From Planctomycetota bacterium (GTDB taxonomy: Bacteria > Planctomycetota > UBA1135), in contig PAHY01000050.1 in assembly GCA_002705055.1 (NCBI GenBank), forward strand, positions 1 to 47,250: DNA of 47,250 nucleotides, written 5' to 3'. Position numbers and translations under genes: made by a program. Below, in pieces: positions 8,150 to 17,211 of this stretch. The notes below the pieces were generated by a model. The model did no database searches, was not told where the DNA came from, and was given only the letters and a program-made list of their open reading frames with translations. Each line of letters starts with the position of its first letter. Position 1 is the first letter of the stretch.

Positions 8150-9060
8150 ATCCGGTCACGCGACGCCCTGACTTCGTCATCATCGGCGCGATGAAGTGCG
8201 CGACCAGCACGCTGCACGTGCAGCTCGCGCAGCAGCCCGGCTTCGCGATGAGCGAGCCCAAGGAGCCGAACTACTTCAGCGACGACGCCGTGTTTGCGCT
8301 GGGCATGGACTGGTATCGCGGCGTCTTCCCCGACGGCAAGCTGCGCGGGGAGTCGAGCACGCACTACACCAAGCTGCCCACGCATCCGCACACCATCCGC
8401 CGGCTGCGCCGGGAGCTGGGCGAGGATCTCAAGCTGATCTACATCATGCGGCACCCGGTCGACCGACTGGTCTCGCACTACATTCACGAGTGGTCGCAGG
8501 AGGTTCTCTCGGAACCGATCGAGGAGGCCATCGACAGCCACGAGCCGCTGGTCGCTTACGGCAGCTACGCGATGCAGCTGCGGCCCTGGCTCGAGATCTT
8601 CGGGCCCGACCGTATCCTGCCGATCTTCTTCGACCGGATCGTCAAGCACCCGCAGGAAGAGCTGGAGCGGGTCTGCCGCTTCCTCGGCTACGAGGGCCAG
8701 CCGCAGTGGATCGCTGAGAAAGGGCGTCAGAACGTCTCGCGCGAGCGCGTGCGCCGCAGCTGGATCGATCTCGCCGCTTCGATTCGTCCCTTGGTCTGGA
8801 TGGTGCGACGCTTCGTGCCCCAGGGCATTCGCGCCTGGGTGCGCAGCTTCCGGCAAATGAAGGTCCGGCCCGAGCTGCAGGACGGCGATCGCAAACGCCT
8901 GGAAGAACGCTTCGATCGAGACCTCGCCGAGTTGGGCTCCTGGCTGGGCATGCCCGATCTCTGCTGCGCCAACTTCCACGAACGCGCGCTGACGCCTGAC
9001 CCGCGCTGGTCGGAGGCCACCCCGCGACCGCGACAGGACGAACATGCCCTCGCCAGCTGA
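8146..9060 (+). CDS. PAPS-dependent carbohydrate sulfotransferase
   Basis: The protein has 304 residues from the ATG at 8146, which overlaps the previous TGA. It has the 5'-phosphosulfate-binding loop FVIIGAMKCATSTL (about residues 10-23) and a 3'-phosphate-binding segment YIMRHPVDRLVSHY near residue 102, the arrangement of the heparan N-sulfotransferase-like Sulfotransfer_1 family. It would move sulfate from PAPS to a hydroxyl or amino group of a glycan in the cytoplasm. Its place between two GT2 genes argues that the polymer made by this locus is sulfated. The acceptor cannot be told from sequence. It overlaps the next gene by 17 bp. Confidence 0.88.
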   Translation: MNPVTRRPDFVIIGAMKCATSTLHVQLAQQPGFAMSEPKEPNYFSDDAVFALGMDWYRGVFPDGKLRGESSTHYTKLPTHPHTIRRLRRELGEDLKLIYIMRHPVDRLVSHYIHEWSQEVLSEPIEEAIDSHEPLVAYGSYAMQLRPWLEIFGPDRILPIFFDRIVKHPQEELERVCRFLGYEGQPQWIAEKGRQNVSRERVRRSWIDLAASIRPLVWMVRRFVPQGIRAWVRSFRQMKVRPELQDGDRKRLEERFDRDLAELGSWLGMPDLCCANFHERALTPDPRWSEATPRPRQDEHALAS

Positions 9061-10033
9061 AGTCGGCGCGGTCGTCATCGGCCGCAACGAGGGCGAGCGT
9101 CTGCTGCGCTGCCTCGACGCCATGCTGCCGCAGGTCGAGCGCGTGGTCTACGTGGACAGCGGTTCGACCGACGACAGCGTCGCCGAAGCACAGAAACGCG
9201 GCGTCGAAGTCGTGGCGCTCGATCTGCAGCTTCCCTTTACCGCCGCGCGGGCCCGGAACGCTGGCCTCGAGCGCCTGCGCGCGCTGGACCCCTCCCTCCG
9301 GTTCGTTCAGTTTGTCGACGGCGATTGCGAGCTGCGGGAAGGCTGGATCGAGGCGGCCCTCACCGCCTTCGCTGCGGACCCTGCGCTGGTCGTGGTCTGC
9401 GGCCGCCGCCGCGAACGCTACCCCGAAGCGAGCCCGTACAACGCGCTCTGCGATGTCGAGTGGGACGGCCACGCCGGCTACGTCGACTCTTCAGGCGGGG
9501 ATGCGCTGATGAAGATCGATGCGCTCGCCGCGGTCGACGGCTTCAACCCGGCGCTCATCGCCGGCGAGGAACCCGATCTGTGCCATCGCCTCGGCCTCGC
9601 CGGAGGCAAAGTGATGCGCCTCGATCAGGAGATGACCTGGCACGACGCGGATATGCACCGGCTGAGCCAGTGGTGGAAGCGGATGAAGCGTGCTGGCCAT
9701 GCCTACGCCGAGAACCACTGGGATCATCGACGCGATGGCACAGGTTTCCGTCGCGTCGACCTGCGCCGCATCCTGTTCTGGGGCGGCGCGCTGCCGCTCG
9801 CGCTGCTGCTCGCCGGCTTCTTCAGCCCCTGGGCTCTACTGGGCTTCCTGGTCTATCCGCTGCAGGCTTGGCGCATTCGGCGCCACGTCGACCCGCCCGC
9901 TCCCAGCGCGCGCGTCGCGCGGCAGTACGGCTGGTCCTGCGTGCTGGGCAAGTTCCCGGAGTTCCTGGGCGTACTGCAGTACCACGCCGGCCGACTGACC
10001 GGCCGCCACAGCCGCCTGATCGAGTACAAGTAG
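9044..10033 (+). CDS. GT2 family glycosyltransferase with C-terminal membrane segments
   Basis: The protein has 329 residues from the ATG at 9044, inside the 3' end of the sulfotransferase gene. The GT-A core shows VVIGRNEGERLLRCLDAML, YVDSGSTDDS, FVDGDCEL as the metal-binding motif, and a distinctive AGEEPDLCHRL and TWHDADMHRLSQWW near the acceptor side, which resembles dolichol/undecaprenyl-linked hexosyltransferases. Residues about 240-275 form two hydrophobic segments (LPLALLLAGFF, LLGFLVYPLQAW) that would anchor it in the inner membrane. It ends the plus-strand block that starts at 6202 and meets a convergent O-antigen ligase-like gene 21 bp away. The donor sugar is unknown. Confidence 0.85.
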   Translation: MPSPAEVGAVVIGRNEGERLLRCLDAMLPQVERVVYVDSGSTDDSVAEAQKRGVEVVALDLQLPFTAARARNAGLERLRALDPSLRFVQFVDGDCELREGWIEAALTAFAADPALVVVCGRRRERYPEASPYNALCDVEWDGHAGYVDSSGGDALMKIDALAAVDGFNPALIAGEEPDLCHRLGLAGGKVMRLDQEMTWHDADMHRLSQWWKRMKRAGHAYAENHWDHRRDGTGFRRVDLRRILFWGGALPLALLLAGFFSPWALLGFLVYPLQAWRIRRHVDPPAPSARVARQYGWSCVLGKFPEFLGVLQYHAGRLTGRHSRLIEYK

Positions 10034-10054
10034 CCGCGCCGCAGCGCGCCGCCT

Positions 10055-11458
10055 TCAATAAGCCCGCGGCTGCCCCAGGACGTGCGGGAACACCGGCTGC
10101 TCATCCAGCCCGCGGGCGCCCTGCAGCTCGAACTCCTCGGGCTCGTCGCCGTCGGTATTCGCGAGCGCACCGGCGATCGCCAGCCAAACCGCGTTGAGCA
10201 TGGCGTTCATCAGGTTGTCGATGGCGACCATCGTCAGCAGCAGCGCCAGCGCTGCGCACACCCCGTGGTCGGGCCGCGTCGACCAGTCCTGCGGCCGGGT
10301 TCGCCGCAACACCCGGAAGGCCGGGAAGAAGTAGACCGACAGAATCGCCAGCAGTCCGATCACGCCGTAGCGACTGAAGGCCAGAATCCACAGCCCGTCG
10401 ACCACCACGTACTCTTCCTGCCCGTCCACCATGATGGTGCGGTCATCGCCCCAGGTGCCCAACCCGAGCAGCGGACTGCGCCAGGTGTTCTGGACCAGAA
10501 CGTCTTCGGTATAGAGCCGCGAAGCGAAGCTCCGCGCGCGATCCGGATGCACCTGCGCCACCGCTTCGGCGAGCCGCTGGTCATCGAGGTAACCGGTCGT
10601 CCGTCCGGCCACCCAGACCAGCGGCAGGAAAAGCAGCAGGTAGAGCGGCCAGCGCACCCGCGCCGCCCGCACGAACCAGATGGTGCCGACGAAGGTGAAC
10701 AGCAGGAGCGTCGCTCCCAGGGAGCTCATCAGCACCGAAACCACCGCCAGTCCAGCCGCCGCGGTGCCCCAGCCAAAGCCGAACAGGCGCAGAGGGTCCC
10801 GATTCACCCGCATCATCGCGGCGAACAGCGCACCTCCGGCGATCCACATGGCCACCATCAAGCCGTGCTGCATGAACACCATCGGGCGATAGGAGCTGCC
10901 ACGGATCGTCTGGACGAACTCGTGCTGGTAGAAGCCGTAGACCTGCTTGTGCAGCTGGGGACTCATGCGAATCTCCCAGAGGCAGAAGGGCACGTAGATC
11001 AGCGCACCGAAGACGACGGCGCGGACCAGCAAGCGCCGGTGCTCTGCGTGGGTGAAGAACAGCCGGCCGATGAAGTAGGGGCCGCCGAAGCGCAACACCT
11101 GCTTCAGCACCCCGGACAGGCCGTCATAAAGCCCCAGCCCGTTGACGACCGAGGTCCCGATCGGGACCAGACAGTAGATCAGAATCGGCAGATCGATCCA
11201 GCGCGGACGGAAGTCGAAAACCCGCTCCGGGTCGCGCAGCAGCACACCGAAGAAGACGGCGATCGTCAGCGCCGTCGCGCGGTTGAACTCGACGAAGCCG
11301 CCGAGATCAATGCTGACGAAGGGCATGAACATCACCGCCAGCAGCATCGAGAACAGCACCGCGCGCTGGCGGCTCATCGTGGCATCGAAGACCAGCGTGA
11401 GCGGCACATAGGCAGCCATGAACAGGCCGGCCAGCAGCGAAGCGTTGTACGGCGTCAT
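10055..11458 (-). CDS. O-antigen ligase/polymerase-like membrane protein
   Basis: The protein has 467 residues and ten or more hydrophobic segments, beginning LLAGLFMAAYVPLTLVF. The largest soluble loop lies after residue 280 (about 285-350) and carries ARSFASRLYTEDVLVQNTWR and LLGLGTWGDD, which is the usual position of the periplasmic loop in Wzy_C/WaaL proteins. Such enzymes polymerise lipid-linked repeat units or ligate the finished chain in the periplasm. The ATG at 11458 overlaps the TGA of the flippase (11455-11457), so the two are coupled. Sequence alone does not tell polymerase from ligase. Confidence 0.78.
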   Translation of the reverse strand: MTPYNASLLAGLFMAAYVPLTLVFDATMSRQRAVLFSMLLAVMFMPFVSIDLGGFVEFNRATALTIAVFFGVLLRDPERVFDFRPRWIDLPILIYCLVPIGTSVVNGLGLYDGLSGVLKQVLRFGGPYFIGRLFFTHAEHRRLLVRAVVFGALIYVPFCLWEIRMSPQLHKQVYGFYQHEFVQTIRGSSYRPMVFMQHGLMVAMWIAGGALFAAMMRVNRDPLRLFGFGWGTAAAGLAVVSVLMSSLGATLLLFTFVGTIWFVRAARVRWPLYLLLFLPLVWVAGRTTGYLDDQRLAEAVAQVHPDRARSFASRLYTEDVLVQNTWRSPLLGLGTWGDDRTIMVDGQEEYVVVDGLWILAFSRYGVIGLLAILSVYFFPAFRVLRRTRPQDWSTRPDHGVCAALALLLTMVAIDNLMNAMLNAVWLAIAGALANTDGDEPEEFELQGARGLDEQPVFPHVLGQPRAY

Positions 11459-12891
11459 GAGCGCTTCACCATCTTGCGGAGGAACTCACGCGCCGGCCAC
11501 AGGCAGGCGCCGACGAGGGCCGCGCCCCAGACGAACTCAACGCCCAGCAGCGTCCAGCCCGAAAGCGGCAGCACCATCGGCAGGATCGCCAGCTCGAGAT
11601 AGAGGACGGCAAGCAGAGATTGATCTCGGTCCGAGGCCTGAATCTGCAGCCCATGTTCGCGTAGAGCGCGCGCCAGAACCCGCGCGCCCAGCAGATTGGC
11701 CAGCGCCGCGCCGAGCAGGAAGCCGACCAGATCGAGCAGCAGATAGCCGGCGTAGCTCAGCGGGATCTTGCTCAGGAAGACCAGGAAGTTGGAGCGCGTC
11801 GTCGCACGCGAGTCCCCGAATACCAGGGCCGCCGCAGTGGAGGTGACGGTGAGCGTCGAGAACCAGGTCGCCAGGCACAGCAGCTGCACCACCGGGATCG
11901 CTCCCTGGTAGCGGTCGTCGTAGAACAGCCGGAACAGCGCCGGCGCGCCGGCGGCGATGCCGACCAGTACGGCCATGGCGATGCACTGCAGCGCGTAGCG
12001 GCTGCGCTGCATCCGCGCGTGATGGGCCTCCGGGTCCAGGCGCTGGGAGTTCATCCAGGTGGGGAAGACCACCGAGGCCGACAGTCCCTGGACGAACTGA
12101 GTGCAGATCGAGATCAGCCCCAGACCCAAGCCCACCATGCCCAGCCAGAAGCCGTTCAACAGCCCGCCCAAGAGCAGTCGATCGGACTGCATCGCCAGGA
12201 AGTTGATCGCCGTCGACGCGAAAATCCAGCGGCCGAAGCCGTAGAGCTCGCGCATCGCAGCGCGCTCGAGCTGCGGGCGGACCCGGCCACCGGGAAGCAC
12301 GAAGTGCGACCCCAGCGCCACGACGGCGTTCTGGATCACGCCGCCGACGACCAGCGCCGTGACCGTGCCGTACTTCCAGGCCCAGGCAACCATGACCAGG
12401 ATTCCGCAGAACTGCCCGACCAGTTCCAGCGCGACCTTGCGGCCCAGGGTCTGGCGGCGATCCGCCGTAAACCAATGCGGGGAACGCAGCCCGGCGGCGA
12501 GCGGCGACAGCGCGCCGACCATGATCAGCCCCGCGATCTGCGGCTTGTCAAACAGGGCCGCATAGGGGTGGGCGAGCAGCAGACAGAGGCAGGCCAGCAG
12601 CAGGCCTCGGAGCATCTGCACGGTCCACGCGGTCGAATAAAAGGCCGCTTCCTCCCCGCGCTGCGATCGCACCAGCGAGGGGCCGATCCCGGTGTCGGAG
12701 AACAGGTTCAGGCCCATCAGGAAGATGTTGACCAGAACCATGAGGCCGAAGGCCTCCGGGAACAGTAGCTCGGCGAGGATGATGTTGGCAGTCAGCCGCA
12801 GCAGCCCGGCAGAGACGCGCTGGAGCACGACGAAGAGTCCGCTCCGTCGTGCCTTGCCCACGAGCGCCTGCCCTGCCGCCGCCTGACTCAC
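11455..12891 (-). CDS. Wzx-like polysaccharide flippase (MATE/MVF superfamily)
   Basis: The protein has 478 residues from a GTG at 12889-12891 that overlaps the upstream glycosyltransferase stop (GTGA). The frame is open far upstream, but that part is the antisense-like shadow of the neighbouring gene and was not used. It has about 12 hydrophobic segments and the family's N-terminal signature: GLFVVLQRVSAGLLRLTANI, then LFPEAFGLMVLVNIFLMG and LFSDTGIGPSLVRSQ. It matches the lipopolysaccharide/teichuronic flippase group (WzxC/TuaB-like), which moves undecaprenyl-linked oligosaccharides across the inner membrane. Confidence 0.88.
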   Translation of the reverse strand: MSQAAAGQALVGKARRSGLFVVLQRVSAGLLRLTANIILAELLFPEAFGLMVLVNIFLMGLNLFSDTGIGPSLVRSQRGEEAAFYSTAWTVQMLRGLLLACLCLLLAHPYAALFDKPQIAGLIMVGALSPLAAGLRSPHWFTADRRQTLGRKVALELVGQFCGILVMVAWAWKYGTVTALVVGGVIQNAVVALGSHFVLPGGRVRPQLERAAMRELYGFGRWIFASTAINFLAMQSDRLLLGGLLNGFWLGMVGLGLGLISICTQFVQGLSASVVFPTWMNSQRLDPEAHHARMQRSRYALQCIAMAVLVGIAAGAPALFRLFYDDRYQGAIPVVQLLCLATWFSTLTVTSTAAALVFGDSRATTRSNFLVFLSKIPLSYAGYLLLDLVGFLLGAALANLLGARVLARALREHGLQIQASDRDQSLLAVLYLELAILPMVLPLSGWTLLGVEFVWGAALVGACLWPAREFLRKMVKRS

Positions 12892-14087
12892 AGGCTCTCT
12901 CCGCGGAACAGCTTGACCATCCGTTCTGCCGAACGCTCGACGCGATACTCCGCATCCACGGCCTGGTACCCGGCCGCCGCGCGCTGCGCCGCGAGCTCCG
13001 GCTGGGTCAGGGCCTCTTCGAGGGCCGCCGCGAGCGCCTGCGGATCCTTCGAAGGCACCAGCCAGCCGTTCTCGCCATCGCGGATCAGTTCGGGGATCCC
13101 CCCGACGGCCGTCGCGACCACGGGCCGCTCGGTCGCCATCGCTTCCATCAGCACCACGGGGATGCCCTCGTGGAAGCTTGCCAAGACCACGAGCGAGGCG
13201 CGCTCGTAGTACGCGCGCACCGCGCTGGGGGGCTGGGCCCCGGCCAGCTCGACCTGTTCCTGCAGGCCGCGCGCGGTCACAGCAGCGCGGATCTCTTGCT
13301 CGAGCGGGCCACCCCCGACCAGCGTGCAACGGAAACGGACGCCGGCAGCGAGCAGCTGTTCGAGCGCTTCCAGCAGCACAAAATGCCCCTTCTCCTCGGA
13401 GAGCCGCGCGACGCAGACGATCTCCGGGCAGTCGGTCTGCGGCATCGGCAGCGGCTGGAACAGCGCCGGCCCGCAGCGCACGATCTGCAGCTTGCCGAAG
13501 TGCTCTTCGCTCACTTCGCGCTGAATCAGCTTGCGGCCAAAGTCGCTGATGCACGCGACGAAGTCGCAGTGCTCGGTCTTCAGACCAAGCTGGAAGCGTT
13601 CGGGCTCGAGCAGCTCCGAGCCATGCGCGGTCATGCTGAACGGGATCCCGACCAGCAGCGCCGCGATCATCCCGGTCGAGGAACCGTTATTGGGGAAGTG
13701 CACGTGCAGCCGCTCCGCCTTCGACTGGTCCAGCCAGCGCGCTAGCTGCACCGCTTCCAGGAAGTAGGCCAGCCAGAGCAGCTTGGCCTTGAGTCCACGC
13801 GCCTTGCCCCAAGGCACTTCGCGCAGCAGGCAGCGCCAGAACAAGCGGAAGCGGGTCGTCAGCGCCCAGAGCAGCGCCGCGAGGTAGGAGAAGATGCGCA
13901 CCGGCACCAGCGCGCGGGTCTGCGCGAACTCCTCGAGTCCGTCAGGGCCCAGCGCCGGATCGGGTTCGCCGCGTCGAATCGAATAGGTCTCGACTTCGAC
14001 GCCGAGCGCGCGCACGGCCTGAATCTCGCGCAGGATGAAGGTGTGCGAGACGGCCGGGTACTGACTGGCGAGGTAGGCGATCTTCAC
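12888..14087 (-). CDS. GT4 family glycosyltransferase
   Basis: The protein has 399 residues from a GTG at 14085-14087 (VKIAYLASQYPAVSHTF). That start overlaps the deacetylase stop and fits the typical GT4 opening; the frame open upstream is not family-like. It has the GT-B N-domain acceptor region HFPNNGSSTG and MTAHGSELLEPERF, and the C-domain donor signature SFHEGIPVVLMEAM with the E-x7-E pair, followed by GIPELIRDGENGWLV. This is close to the colanic acid/amylovoran enzymes WcaL/AmsK. It is part of the minus-strand block deacetylase-GT4-flippase-ligase, whose genes overlap by 4 bp each. Confidence 0.9.
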   Translation of the reverse strand: MKIAYLASQYPAVSHTFILREIQAVRALGVEVETYSIRRGEPDPALGPDGLEEFAQTRALVPVRIFSYLAALLWALTTRFRLFWRCLLREVPWGKARGLKAKLLWLAYFLEAVQLARWLDQSKAERLHVHFPNNGSSTGMIAALLVGIPFSMTAHGSELLEPERFQLGLKTEHCDFVACISDFGRKLIQREVSEEHFGKLQIVRCGPALFQPLPMPQTDCPEIVCVARLSEEKGHFVLLEALEQLLAAGVRFRCTLVGGGPLEQEIRAAVTARGLQEQVELAGAQPPSAVRAYYERASLVVLASFHEGIPVVLMEAMATERPVVATAVGGIPELIRDGENGWLVPSKDPQALAAALEEALTQPELAAQRAAAGYQAVDAEYRVERSAERMVKLFRGESL

Positions 14088-15109
14088 GCGGCTTCCTCCG
14101 AGCTCGCATCGTTCAGCCCTGCGGTCACAAAGCGCACCCAGGCAGGGGAGATGCCACCCAAGGGGCCCGCCCAGCTGTCCTGATGCACGAAGTGGCGGTG
14201 CAGCTCGAAGCGTGAGGCTCCGGCCGGGTTGACGCCCGGCTGAGTGGTCAGCGCCGCCTCGTAGCCGGCCTCCCGCACCCACTCTAGGCAGCGCGCGTCG
14301 TAGTCGCCGTTTGGGAAGCAAAAGCTCCGCACCTTCAGCCCACCGGCCTCGAGCGCCCGCTTGGACTCCTGAATCTCGTGACGGAGCGCCGCGTCGTCGA
14401 GCAAGGGCAGGATCTCATGGCTGCAGCTGTGGGAACCGATCTCGTGGCCGGCGTCCTGCAGCGCGCGCAGCAGCTCGAAGTCCATCAGCTGATCGGGGGC
14501 GTCAAACTGCGGCGGCGCCGGCAGGCGTGACTCGAGCTCTTCCAGGAAGGCGCGGCGCCCGGCGGCATCGAGCTGTTTGGCAGCAGCGACGACCGCGGTG
14601 GGCGGCGCGGCCTGGTCTGCCGAGGCGGCCGGTGTCCCGTCCGCGCGCACGTCCTGGCCTTGCGCGCTCAGCTCTTGAACGACCCGCCCGAGCCGGTCGT
14701 ACCACGGCGGCTGCGGAGTGCCGAGCAAGTCCGCGACGACGTAGAAGCTCGCGCGCAATCCGTGGCGCTCCAGGATCGGCGCCGCATGCAGCGCGTTGTC
14801 GCGATAGCCGTCGTCGAAGGTCAAGGCGACCACGCGCTGAGCATCCGGACCGTCTGCCTCCACGGCGGCGACGGCCTCGGCCAGCGGCAGCACGCGGGCA
14901 TGGCGAGCCAGCGTCGCGCAGATCGTGTCGAAGGCCTCGGGGGTGATCGCCAGGACCGGATCGAAATAGGCTGCACGCTGCGCCGCGGGCAGCACCCGGT
15001 GGAAGCACAAAATCGACAAGGCGCCATCGCGGCGCGCTTCGTGCGCGCGCAGGCGGCCCGACCACTGCGCGGAGTGGGCGAGCAGAGACTTGACCGTGGC
15101 CTTCAGCAT
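14084..15109 (-). CDS. Polysaccharide deacetylase (CE4/NodB family)
   Basis: The protein has 341 residues from the ATG at 15109 (MLKATVKSLLAHSAQ). It carries the NodB-fold motifs: LCFHRVLP near residue 32, the first metal/catalytic motif LTFDDGYRDN near 92, and GHEIGSHSCSHEILPLL near 220 with the HxxxH zinc ligands. The insertion between motifs (about residues 118-185) is larger than in classical NodB. CE4 enzymes remove N- or O-acetyl groups from polysaccharides. No signal peptide is visible, so it may act on cytoplasmic lipid-linked intermediates, or be exported some other way. It is divergent from the sulfotransferase at 15276. Confidence 0.88.
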   Translation of the reverse strand: MLKATVKSLLAHSAQWSGRLRAHEARRDGALSILCFHRVLPAAQRAAYFDPVLAITPEAFDTICATLARHARVLPLAEAVAAVEADGPDAQRVVALTFDDGYRDNALHAAPILERHGLRASFYVVADLLGTPQPPWYDRLGRVVQELSAQGQDVRADGTPAASADQAAPPTAVVAAAKQLDAAGRRAFLEELESRLPAPPQFDAPDQLMDFELLRALQDAGHEIGSHSCSHEILPLLDDAALRHEIQESKRALEAGGLKVRSFCFPNGDYDARCLEWVREAGYEAALTTQPGVNPAGASRFELHRHFVHQDSWAGPLGGISPAWVRFVTAGLNDASSEEAA

Positions 15110-15196
15110 GGCGAGAAACTCTGTCCGGCAAAGGGCTTCGGCACGGGTGACGATACCCCCGGGAGACGCCGAACGCCTCTGATATTTCGGCATTTC

Positions 15197-15214
15197 GGCT
15201 CGAGAAAACGAGCC
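15197..15214. promoter_or_regulatory. Small inverted repeat in a divergent intergenic region
   Basis: The sequence ggctcg-agaaaa-cgagcc is a perfect 6-bp hairpin in the 166-bp gap between the deacetylase start (15109) and the sulfotransferase start (15276). It could be an operator or a 5' leader structure. No protein or function can be assigned. Confidence 0.3.
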
Positions 15215-15275
15215 TGAATCCCGATGGGATAGAAGGAGTTTTCGGCCCGCCGCGTGCGCCGGGCCGCGCTTGGCC

Positions 15276-16220
15276 GTGAACGCAACTTCCTCGCCCACGA
15301 CCTACTTCCTGATTGGCGCAGAACGATCGGGAACCACGCTGCTGCGGTTGATGCTCGATCATCATCCGCAGATCTCCTGTGGGGGCGAGTTCAACTTCGC
15401 GACTGAGTTCCTGAACCCGGATGGCAGCGAGCCGCCGCCGCCGGAGTTTGAGCGCCGGCTGCGTGGCTACCGCGCCTTCGTCGACTCTGCCTGCAGCTTT
15501 GATCCGAGCCTGGACTACGCGGCTCAGGTGCAGCGCTTCTTCGACGACTTCTGCGGCGCGGGCGATGCGCGCGGCGCGACCGTGCACTTCAACATCTCGG
15601 CGCTGCCGCGTTACTGGCCGGAGGCGCGCTTCATTCATCTGATTCGCGACCCACGCGACGTGGCGCCCTCGGCGATGAAGATGGGCTGGGCAGGCAACGT
15701 CTACCATGCCGCGCGTCGCTGGCAGGAAGCCGAAGCCGAGATCGCCGCGTTCCGCGAGCAGGTCGGAGACGCGCGTATTCTGGATCTGCGCTTTGAAGAT
15801 CTGGTCACCGAACCGGAGACGCAGCTGGGCCGACTCTGCGAGTTTCTGGGCCTCGCCTACGATCCGCTGATGCTCAGCTATCCGGCGCATACGACCTATC
15901 CCGCGCCGGACGCCTCGGCGGCCGCGCGCTGGAAGCAGAAGCTGGCCGCCCGCGATGTGCAGCTGATCGAGGCGCGGGTGCGCGAGACCATGCAGGCCTG
16001 GGGCTACGCGCCCTCGGAGCATCCGCCGCTCGCAGTGGACGCCGCATTGGAGGCCCAGCTTGAGGACCAGGATCGCAAGGCACGCCGTCAGGCCCGAGTC
16101 GAGAAGTACGGCCTGGGGCTGCTCGCCAGTCACTGGCTGAGTCGACGCCTGGGCTGGCGCTCCTGGCAGGAGCGCACCGAGCAGCGGATGATGGATATCA
16201 ACCGCGCCAGCCTGCGCTAG
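15276..16220 (+). CDS. Sulfotransferase family protein
   Basis: The protein has 314 residues from the GTG at 15276 (MNATSSPTTYFLIG). It has the 5'-phosphosulfate loop FLIGAERSGTTLLRLMLDHH near residue 11 and the 3'-phosphate region FIHLIRDPRDVAPSAMKMGW near residue 120, the core of the Sulfotransfer_3-type PAPS enzymes. The C-terminal half includes ILDLRFEDLVTEPETQLGRL, the family's conserved helix-strand. It differs clearly from the sulfotransferase at 8146, so the locus encodes two unlike sulfation activities. It lies alone on the plus strand between two minus-strand blocks. Confidence 0.87.
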   Translation: MNATSSPTTYFLIGAERSGTTLLRLMLDHHPQISCGGEFNFATEFLNPDGSEPPPPEFERRLRGYRAFVDSACSFDPSLDYAAQVQRFFDDFCGAGDARGATVHFNISALPRYWPEARFIHLIRDPRDVAPSAMKMGWAGNVYHAARRWQEAEAEIAAFREQVGDARILDLRFEDLVTEPETQLGRLCEFLGLAYDPLMLSYPAHTTYPAPDASAAARWKQKLAARDVQLIEARVRETMQAWGYAPSEHPPLAVDAALEAQLEDQDRKARRQARVEKYGLGLLASHWLSRRLGWRSWQERTEQRMMDINRASLR

Positions 16221-16241
16221 GGTGCCCGCGCGGGCCGCCCG

Positions 16242-17207
16242 TTAAGGGCGACGCGCGATCAGATACACCGAGTCGTACTTACGGGCCCGCGAGGCGAAGA
16301 AGCTGCGCAGAAGCAGCCGCCAGGCGCGCACGCCGACCCGCGGCGGGGCGGCATCCGGGTGCAGCACGGCGTGAATGCGCTGCTCGGCGGCGAGCCAGCC
16401 GTCGGTCAGCTGGCGCCCGAAACCGCGGTAATCGCAGGTCTCCACGGTCAGTCCACGCTGCTCGCAAGCGCGCTGCAAAGAGCGTGCTGAGAAGAAGTGC
16501 AGATGGCGGGGGATATCCGTCCAGGGCCAGGCACCCAGCTGCTGCTCGAAGCCGAGCGCATCGCTGTTCGGGGTCTCGAGCATGAGCACGCCGCCCGGAC
16601 GCAGGAAGCGGATCGCGCGGTCCAGCGCGCGACCGGGATCCACGCAGTGCTCCAGAGCGTGACAGACGCGCACGCAGTCGAAACTGGCTTCCTCCAGAGA
16701 GTCGGGCGGGGCTTCCGCGGTCCCCGGGTAGACCGCGTCCAGCTGCGCGGCGGCAACCGCTCGGGCGCGATCGTCAGGCTCGACGCCGATGACTTCCATG
16801 CCCGCCGCGCGGAAGGGCGCCAGGGCGACGCCGTTGCCGCAACCCAGATCGAGCACTCGAATGTGCGTCGCCTCGGGCAGGAAGCCACGCAGAAAGGCCG
16901 GCGTGTCACCCGCTTCATGGCTGGTACGCCAGGCCAGGTGCTGACGCAGACGACTGCCGAAGCTGCGCGCCTGATTCGCCGCGTGATCGACCTCGTGGGT
17001 GTAGTAGTCCTCGGGGTAGAAGCCGGCGACCTCCTCGGGCTCGGGCGAGGGCCGGACGGCTCCGTAGTGACAGGCGCCACACCAGTGGACTGTCCACGGC
17101 TCGGCCGGCTCGGGCAGACGCCAATCGCAGCGCACGCTGAAGCGCGGCCGCATGCTCGCCCGGCACCAGGGGCAGCGTGCGGAGATGCGATCGGCCGAAT
17201 CGGGCAT
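16242..17207 (-). CDS. Class I SAM-dependent methyltransferase with N-terminal zinc ribbon
   Basis: The protein has 321 residues from the ATG at 17207; the longer upstream frame has no family match and overlaps rfbC. Residues 12-46 form a CPWC...CGAC zinc ribbon (Cys12, 15, 43, 46), as in many sugar- or lipid-modifying methyltransferases of polysaccharide loci. The SAM-binding motif VLDLGCGNG is near residue 116, with the acidic GVEPDD after it, and RVCHALEHCVDP matches motif IV. The likely role is methylation of a sugar in the polysaccharide. It begins 4 bp downstream of the rfbC stop and is probably its operon partner. Confidence 0.86.
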   Translation of the reverse strand: MPDSADRISARCPWCRASMRPRFSVRCDWRLPEPAEPWTVHWCGACHYGAVRPSPEPEEVAGFYPEDYYTHEVDHAANQARSFGSRLRQHLAWRTSHEAGDTPAFLRGFLPEATHIRVLDLGCGNGVALAPFRAAGMEVIGVEPDDRARAVAAAQLDAVYPGTAEAPPDSLEEASFDCVRVCHALEHCVDPGRALDRAIRFLRPGGVLMLETPNSDALGFEQQLGAWPWTDIPRHLHFFSARSLQRACEQRGLTVETCDYRGFGRQLTDGWLAAEQRIHAVLHPDAAPPRVGVRAWRLLLRSFFASRARKYDSVYLIARRP

Positions 17208-17211
17208 GCGC

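Noticed and set aside
10082..11602. 506-codon plus-strand frame across the O-antigen ligase gene
   Set aside because: Antisense to a multi-pass membrane protein; the translation is rich in Gln/His/Arg as expected for a shadow.
11455..13554. Flippase frame extended to 699 codons
   Set aside because: The upstream 220 codons overlap the GT4 gene in another frame and lack family similarity; the GTG at 12891 coupled by GTGA was used instead.
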